Below the pieces are notes generated by a model, which saw only the letters and a list, made by a program, of their open reading frames with translations, made no database searches and was not told where the DNA came from. A DNA stretch of 42,587 bases, taken from positions 1-42,587 of the forward strand of contig NZ_VTTI01000006.1 of NCBI RefSeq assembly GCF_008641105.1, written 5' to 3'. This DNA comes from Halopseudomonas salina. Its GTDB lineage: Bacteria > Pseudomonadota > Gammaproteobacteria > Pseudomonadales > Pseudomonadaceae. Below are positions 39,009 through 42,587 of the stretch, in pieces; within the stretch, counting starts at the first letter, position 1, and every line of letters starts with the position of its first letter. Both the position numbers and the translations under genes were made by a program.

Positions 39009-39742
39009 GCTTTACTGCGCTTCAGGCCCAATGGCCAGCCCCGGAGCAGGTAAGAACCTGCATCACCACCCGCCGGGGCGGTTGCAGCCAGGGGCCATGG
39101 AAAGGCTTCAATCTGGGTGATCACGTAGGTGATGATCCGGCTCACGTAGCGGCCAACCGGGCAGAATTGCAGCGATCGCTGGGTTGTGCGCCTGCCTGGT
39201 TGAAGCAGGTGCACGGTACGCTTGTGGTGGAAGCTGATGCCGGGCGGGTCATGGAAGCCGATGCAAGCTGGACCGGGCAGCCGGGGGTGGCCTGCAGCAT
39301 AATGACGGCCGATTGTTTGCCAGTGCTACTGTGCAATCAGGCTGGTACGCGCGTGGCAGCAGCCCACGCAGGCTGGCGCGGATTGCTAGCTGGTGTTCTG
39401 GAGAACACCGTTGGCGCGATGGGTGAAGCTCCAGATAACCTTATGGCCTGGCTTGGACCCGCGATTGGTCCACGGGCATTCGAGGTCGGGCCGGAAGTGT
39501 TCGAGGCATTCCGCACTGCTGATGCCAGTGCGATACAGGCCTTCGAGCCCTCCGAGCGTTCTGAACACTATCTGGCTGACATCTACACATTGGCCCGTCA
39601 GCGCCTTGAAGCCTGTGGTGTGGAGCGTATTTACGGCGCTGAGCACTGTACCGTTAATGATCCTACCCAGTTCTTTTCCTACCGGCGCGACGGTCAGACG
39701 GGGCGGTTCGTATCCATGATCTGGCTGGAAAACGCGTCATAG
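39005..39742 (+). CDS. pgeF: Polyphenol oxidase-family protein PgeF (YfiH)
   Basis: A 245-residue cytoplasmic protein of the multicopper-oxidase-like DUF152 family. The E. coli homologue corrects misincorporated L-Ser in peptidoglycan precursors; other members have been given purine nucleoside phosphorylase or oxidase activities. The metal-ligand motifs MTADCLPVLL and AAAHAGWRGLLAGVLENT are present, and AWLGPAIGPRAFEVG is conserved. It begins inside the rluD stop (ATGA overlap), a conserved pairing in gammaproteobacteria. The gene ends 150 bases before clpB, which has its own promoter. Confidence 0.92.
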   Translation: MSFTALQAQWPAPEQVRTCITTRRGGCSQGPWKGFNLGDHVGDDPAHVAANRAELQRSLGCAPAWLKQVHGTLVVEADAGRVMEADASWTGQPGVACSIMTADCLPVLLCNQAGTRVAAAHAGWRGLLAGVLENTVGAMGEAPDNLMAWLGPAIGPRAFEVGPEVFEAFRTADASAIQAFEPSERSEHYLADIYTLARQRLEACGVERIYGAEHCTVNDPTQFFSYRRDGQTGRFVSMIWLENAS

Positions 39743-39796
39743 CGGCAAGTTTTTGCGCTTAATGACAAAAAATTGACTCCGGTCAAGCTTTTACAC

Positions 39797-39822
39797 CTTG
39801 AAACGTCGCTTACTGTCCATAT
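39797..39822 (+). promoter_or_regulatory. Sigma-32-like heat-shock promoter of clpB
   Basis: CTTGAAA (39797-39803) and CCATAT (39817-39822) are separated by 13 bases, close to the RpoH consensus (CTTGAAA, spacer 11-16, CCCATnT). It lies 71 bases upstream of the clpB ATG, where a heat-shock promoter is expected. Start-site mapping would confirm it. Confidence 0.75.
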
Positions 39823-39892
39823 TAAAAGTCCATACTCAATAAATGACGCTGCCAGGCATCGCCGGCCGCTTTAAGTAAAGGACGGACATACT

Positions 39893-42460
39893 ATGCGAAT
39901 CGACCGATTTACCAGCAAATTACAGATGGCACTCTCCGATGCCCAGTCACTGGCCGTCGGCCGTGATAATCCTCAGATCGAGCCGGTGCACCTGATGCTT
40001 GCCCTGCTTGATCAGCAGCAAGGCTCAATCAAACCTTTGCTACGCCAGGTAGGTTTTGATACCAACGCCCTGCGTGTGGCGCTGGACGATGCTCTCGACA
40101 AGCTTGCGACAGTCAGCAATCCCACCGGTGACATCAATCTTTCCCAGGATATGGCGCGTCTGTTCAATCAGGCCGACCGTCTGGCGCAGCAGCGCAACGA
40201 CCAGTTCATATCCAGTGAACTGGTACTGCTCGCGGCGATGGAAAGCAATACCACGCTGGGCAAGATTCTGCTGGATCAGGGCGTTTCCAAAAAGGCGCTT
40301 GAAACGGCAATCAGCAACCTGCGCGGTGGTGAGTCGGTCAATGACCCGAACGCCGAAGAGTCGCGCCAGGCGTTGGACAAGTACACCGTCGACCTGACCG
40401 CCAAGGCCGAAGAAGGCAAGCTTGATCCGGTGATCGGTCGTGATGACGAAATCCGCCGGACCATCCAGGTACTGCAGCGCCGGACCAAGAATAACCCGGT
40501 GCTGATCGGTGAGCCCGGCGTGGGCAAGACCGCGATTGTTGAAGGTCTGGCGCAGCGCATCATCAATGGCGAGGTGCCTGACGGTCTGCGCGACAAACGT
40601 TTGCTGTCCCTGGATATGGGTTCGCTGATTGCCGGTGCCAAGTTCCGTGGCGAATTCGAGGAGCGGCTCAAGTCTGTGCTCAACGAGTTGTCCAAGCAGG
40701 AAGGTCGGGTAATCCTGTTTATCGATGAGCTGCACACCATGGTCGGCGCCGGTAAGGCCGAGGGCTCCATGGATGCGGGCAATATGCTCAAACCCGCCCT
40801 GGCCCGCGGTGAACTGCACTGTGTGGGCGCCACCACGCTGGATGAATATCGCAAATATATAGAAAAGGATGCCGCACTGGAGCGCCGCTTCCAGAAAGTG
40901 CAGGTGGACGAGCCGAGCGAAGAGGACACCATTGCGATCCTGCGAGGGCTGAAAGAGCGCTATGAGGTGCACCACAAGGTGGCTATCACTGACAGTGCGA
41001 TCATCGCCGCGGCCAAGTTGAGCCATCGCTATATTACCGACCGGCAGTTGCCGGACAAGGCAATTGATCTGGTCGACGAAGCGGCCAGTCGTATCCGTAT
41101 GGAAATCGATTCCAAGCCGGAGGTACTCGATCGTCTCGAGCGCCGCCTGATTCAGCTCAAGGTCGAACGTGAAGCCTTGAAGAAGGAGGACGACGAAGCC
41201 GCACTCAAGCGCCTGGAAAAACTCAAGGAAGATATTGCCCGGCTGGAGCGTGAATACGCCGATCTGGAAGAGATCTGGAAGTCGGAAAAAGCCGATGTAC
41301 AGGGCACCGCGCAGATCCAGGAAAAAATCGAGCAGGCCCGGCAGGAACTCGAGGCTGCACGGCGCAAGGGTGAGCTGGCGCGCATGGCGGAACTGCAATA
41401 CGGCGTGATTCCCGATCTGGAGCGCAGCCAGCAGATGGCCGAGCAGCACGGACCCACCGAGAATCAGTTGCTGCGCAGCAAGGTGACCGAAGAGGAGATT
41501 GCCGAGGTCGTCTCCAAGTGGACCGGTATTCCAGTCTCGAAGATGCTCGAAGGCGAGCGCGACAAGTTGCTGCGCATGGAAGAGGGCCTGCACAAGCGGG
41601 TGATCGGCCAGCATGAAGCTGTTGTCGCCGTATCCAACGCGGTACGTCGCTCCCGCGCCGGTCTGAGTGATCCGAACCGGCCCAGTGGCTCCTTCATGTT
41701 CCTCGGGCCAACCGGCGTGGGCAAGACCGAACTGTGCAAGGCGCTGGCCGAGTTCTTGTTCGACACCGACGAGGCAATGGTGCGTATCGACATGTCCGAA
41801 TTCATGGAGAAGCATTCCGTGGCTCGACTGATTGGTGCGCCTCCGGGCTATGTCGGTTATGAGGAAGGGGGCTACCTGACCGAGGCAGTGCGCCGCAAGC
41901 CGTATTCCGTGATCCTGCTGGACGAGGTCGAGAAAGCTCACCCGGATGTGTTCAACGTATTGCTGCAGGTGCTCGAGGACGGTCGTCTGACAGATAGCCA
42001 GGGCCGCACTGTGGATTTCCGCAATACGGTAATCGTCATGACCTCCAACCTGGGCTCCGCGCAGATTCAGGAGCTGGTCGGCGATCCCGAAGGACAGCAC
42101 GCGGCAGTGATGGACGCGATCGGGCAGCATTTCCGCCCCGAGTTCATCAACCGGATTGATGAAGTGGTGGTGTTCGAGCCTCTGGGCAGGGATCAGATTG
42201 CAGGTATTGCGGGCATCCAGATGCAACGCCTTGGCGACCGCCTGGCAGAGCGGGAGTTGAGCCTGGAGCTGACAGACGAAGCCCTGGAAAAGTTGATATC
42301 GGTTGGCTACGACCCTGTCTATGGCGCACGGCCGCTCAAGCGGGCGATACAACGCTGGATCGAGAACCCGCTGGCCCAGCGCATATTGGCCGGTGACTTC
42401 GAACCGGGCGTGACCATCAAGGCCAAGGTTGAAAACGATGAGTTTGTGTTTACTGGCTGA
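39893..42460 (+). CDS. clpB: Disaggregase chaperone ClpB
   Basis: An 855-residue Hsp100 disaggregase that works with DnaK to refold aggregated proteins. N-terminal substrate domain (1-150), first AAA+ with Walker [10 protein letters not shown] (K212), the long coiled-coil middle domain (about 405-525), and the second AAA+ with GPTGVGKTE (K611) and [18 protein letters not shown] precedes the ATG and a sigma-32-like promoter lies upstream. At codon 149, the internal GTG start that yields the short ClpB form in E. coli is here GTC, so that site is not usable. No tRNA or rRNA gene follows. Confidence 0.97.
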   Translation: MRIDRFTSKLQMALSDAQSLAVGRDNPQIEPVHLMLALLDQQQGSIKPLLRQVGFDTNALRVALDDALDKLATVSNPTGDINLSQDMARLFNQADRLAQQRNDQFISSELVLLAAMESNTTLGKILLDQGVSKKALETAISNLRGGESVNDPNAEESRQALDKYTVDLTAKAEEGKLDPVIGRDDEIRRTIQVLQRRTKNNPVLIGEPGVGKTAIVEGLAQRIINGEVPDGLRDKRLLSLDMGSLIAGAKFRGEFEERLKSVLNELSKQEGRVILFIDELHTMVGAGKAEGSMDAGNMLKPALARGELHCVGATTLDEYRKYIEKDAALERRFQKVQVDEPSEEDTIAILRGLKERYEVHHKVAITDSAIIAAAKLSHRYITDRQLPDKAIDLVDEAASRIRMEIDSKPEVLDRLERRLIQLKVEREALKKEDDEAALKRLEKLKEDIARLEREYADLEEIWKSEKADVQGTAQIQEKIEQARQELEAARRKGELARMAELQYGVIPDLERSQQMAEQHGPTENQLLRSKVTEEEIAEVVSKWTGIPVSKMLEGERDKLLRMEEGLHKRVIGQHEAVVAVSNAVRRSRAGLSDPNRPSGSFMFLGPTGVGKTELCKALAEFLFDTDEAMVRIDMSEFMEKHSVARLIGAPPGYVGYEEGGYLTEAVRRKPYSVILLDEVEKAHPDVFNVLLQVLEDGRLTDSQGRTVDFRNTVIVMTSNLGSAQIQELVGDPEGQHAAVMDAIGQHFRPEFINRIDEVVVFEPLGRDQIAGIAGIQMQRLGDRLAERELSLELTDEALEKLISVGYDPVYGARPLKRAIQRWIENPLAQRILAGDFEPGVTIKAKVENDEFVFTG

Positions 42461-42465
42461 GCAGT

Positions 42466-42587
42466 GACCGGGAAGGTCGGTTTCCACCTGAGCAAACGGA
42501 GTCTGGGTTAACCCCTTTGTCGAGATGGAACTCGACATTCCCGGGCCGGGAGGGCCCAGTTCCACCTGGGCCAGCGGAGTTTGGGCT
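42466..42587. repeat. Two copies of a structured 44-nt repeat at the window end
   Basis: Copy 1 (42466-42509) and copy 2 (42544-42587) are 78 bases apart and alike throughout; the core TTCCACCTG and CGGAGT are identical. Each begins with a 4-bp hairpin: GACC-GGGAA-GGTC in copy 1, GGCC-GGGAG-GGCC in copy 2, the A-T pair of one being a G-C pair in the other. Between them is another hairpin, TGTCGAG-ATGGAA-CTCGACA (42518-42537), and GGCCCAG-TTCCAC-CTGGGCC spans the junction at 42553-42572. The array may continue beyond the window. Nature unknown. Confidence 0.6.

Noticed and set aside
40040..42565. Open frame of 841 codons antisense to clpB
   Set aside because: It mirrors the codon bias of clpB, has no ribosome site or recognisable domain, and clpB itself is certain.

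Overview
The window reads as a chromosomal segment of a Pseudomonadaceae gammaproteobacterium of moderate GC. Gene content and order match a Pseudomonas-type backbone: radA beside a MapZ-like PilZ gene, a MorA-like GGDEF/EAL gene followed by glyA, thiO-pilR-pilS-PP0621-bamD/rluD-pgeF-clpB, plus gdhA, ettA, mscL and mqo. The presence of a wax-ester synthase/DGAT gene and the moderate GC would suit the Halopseudomonas (P. pertucinogena) lineage, but that placement is inference. No tRNA, rRNA, CRISPR array, prophage or intact insertion sequence was seen.

Layout. 1-240: non-coding repeats that look like the end of a mobile element or repeat cluster. 316-3582: AraC regulator, DUF2855 protein, CaCA cation antiporter. 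4022-8188: a neutral-lipid unit (WS/DGAT with an unusual Lys/Ala/Pro tail, DUF3336-patatin lipase) followed by a HemD-like gene. 8199-12297: amidase, then a Lon-like protease whose leader carries a GNRA-capped hairpin. 12298-12695: a gene-free stretch with two matching DnaA-box dyads in front of a YqhA-type membrane protein. 13286-15284: overlapping trio DUF6482 - FeS cryptochrome/photolyase - DUF2256. 15288-19155 (minus): RlmG, MscL, polyphosphate:AMP phosphotransferase and an EAL protein. 19292-24218: RadA, PilZ, GdhA, EttA. 24413-29665: MorA-like membrane c-di-GMP enzyme and GlyA with a clear terminator. 29863-33472: orphan periplasmic binding protein, Mqo, ThiO. 33475-37853 (minus): PilR, PilS, PP0621-family protein, BamD. 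38049-42460: RluD, PgeF, ClpB behind a sigma-32-like promoter. The last 120 bases hold two copies of a structured repeat that runs off the window.

How the genes work together. Three separate c-di-GMP modules (stand-alone EAL, PilZ adaptor, MorA-like GGDEF-EAL) and PilS/PilR point to control of motility, pili and surface life. Mqo, GlyA, ThiO and GdhA cover central carbon, one-carbon and nitrogen metabolism. BamD, RluD, PgeF, EttA and ClpB are housekeeping functions. The less ordinary parts are the lipid unit, the photolyase trio, the DnaA-box dyads and the terminal repeats. I found no clear-cut new defence or mobile system; the best leads are modest and are listed as findings.
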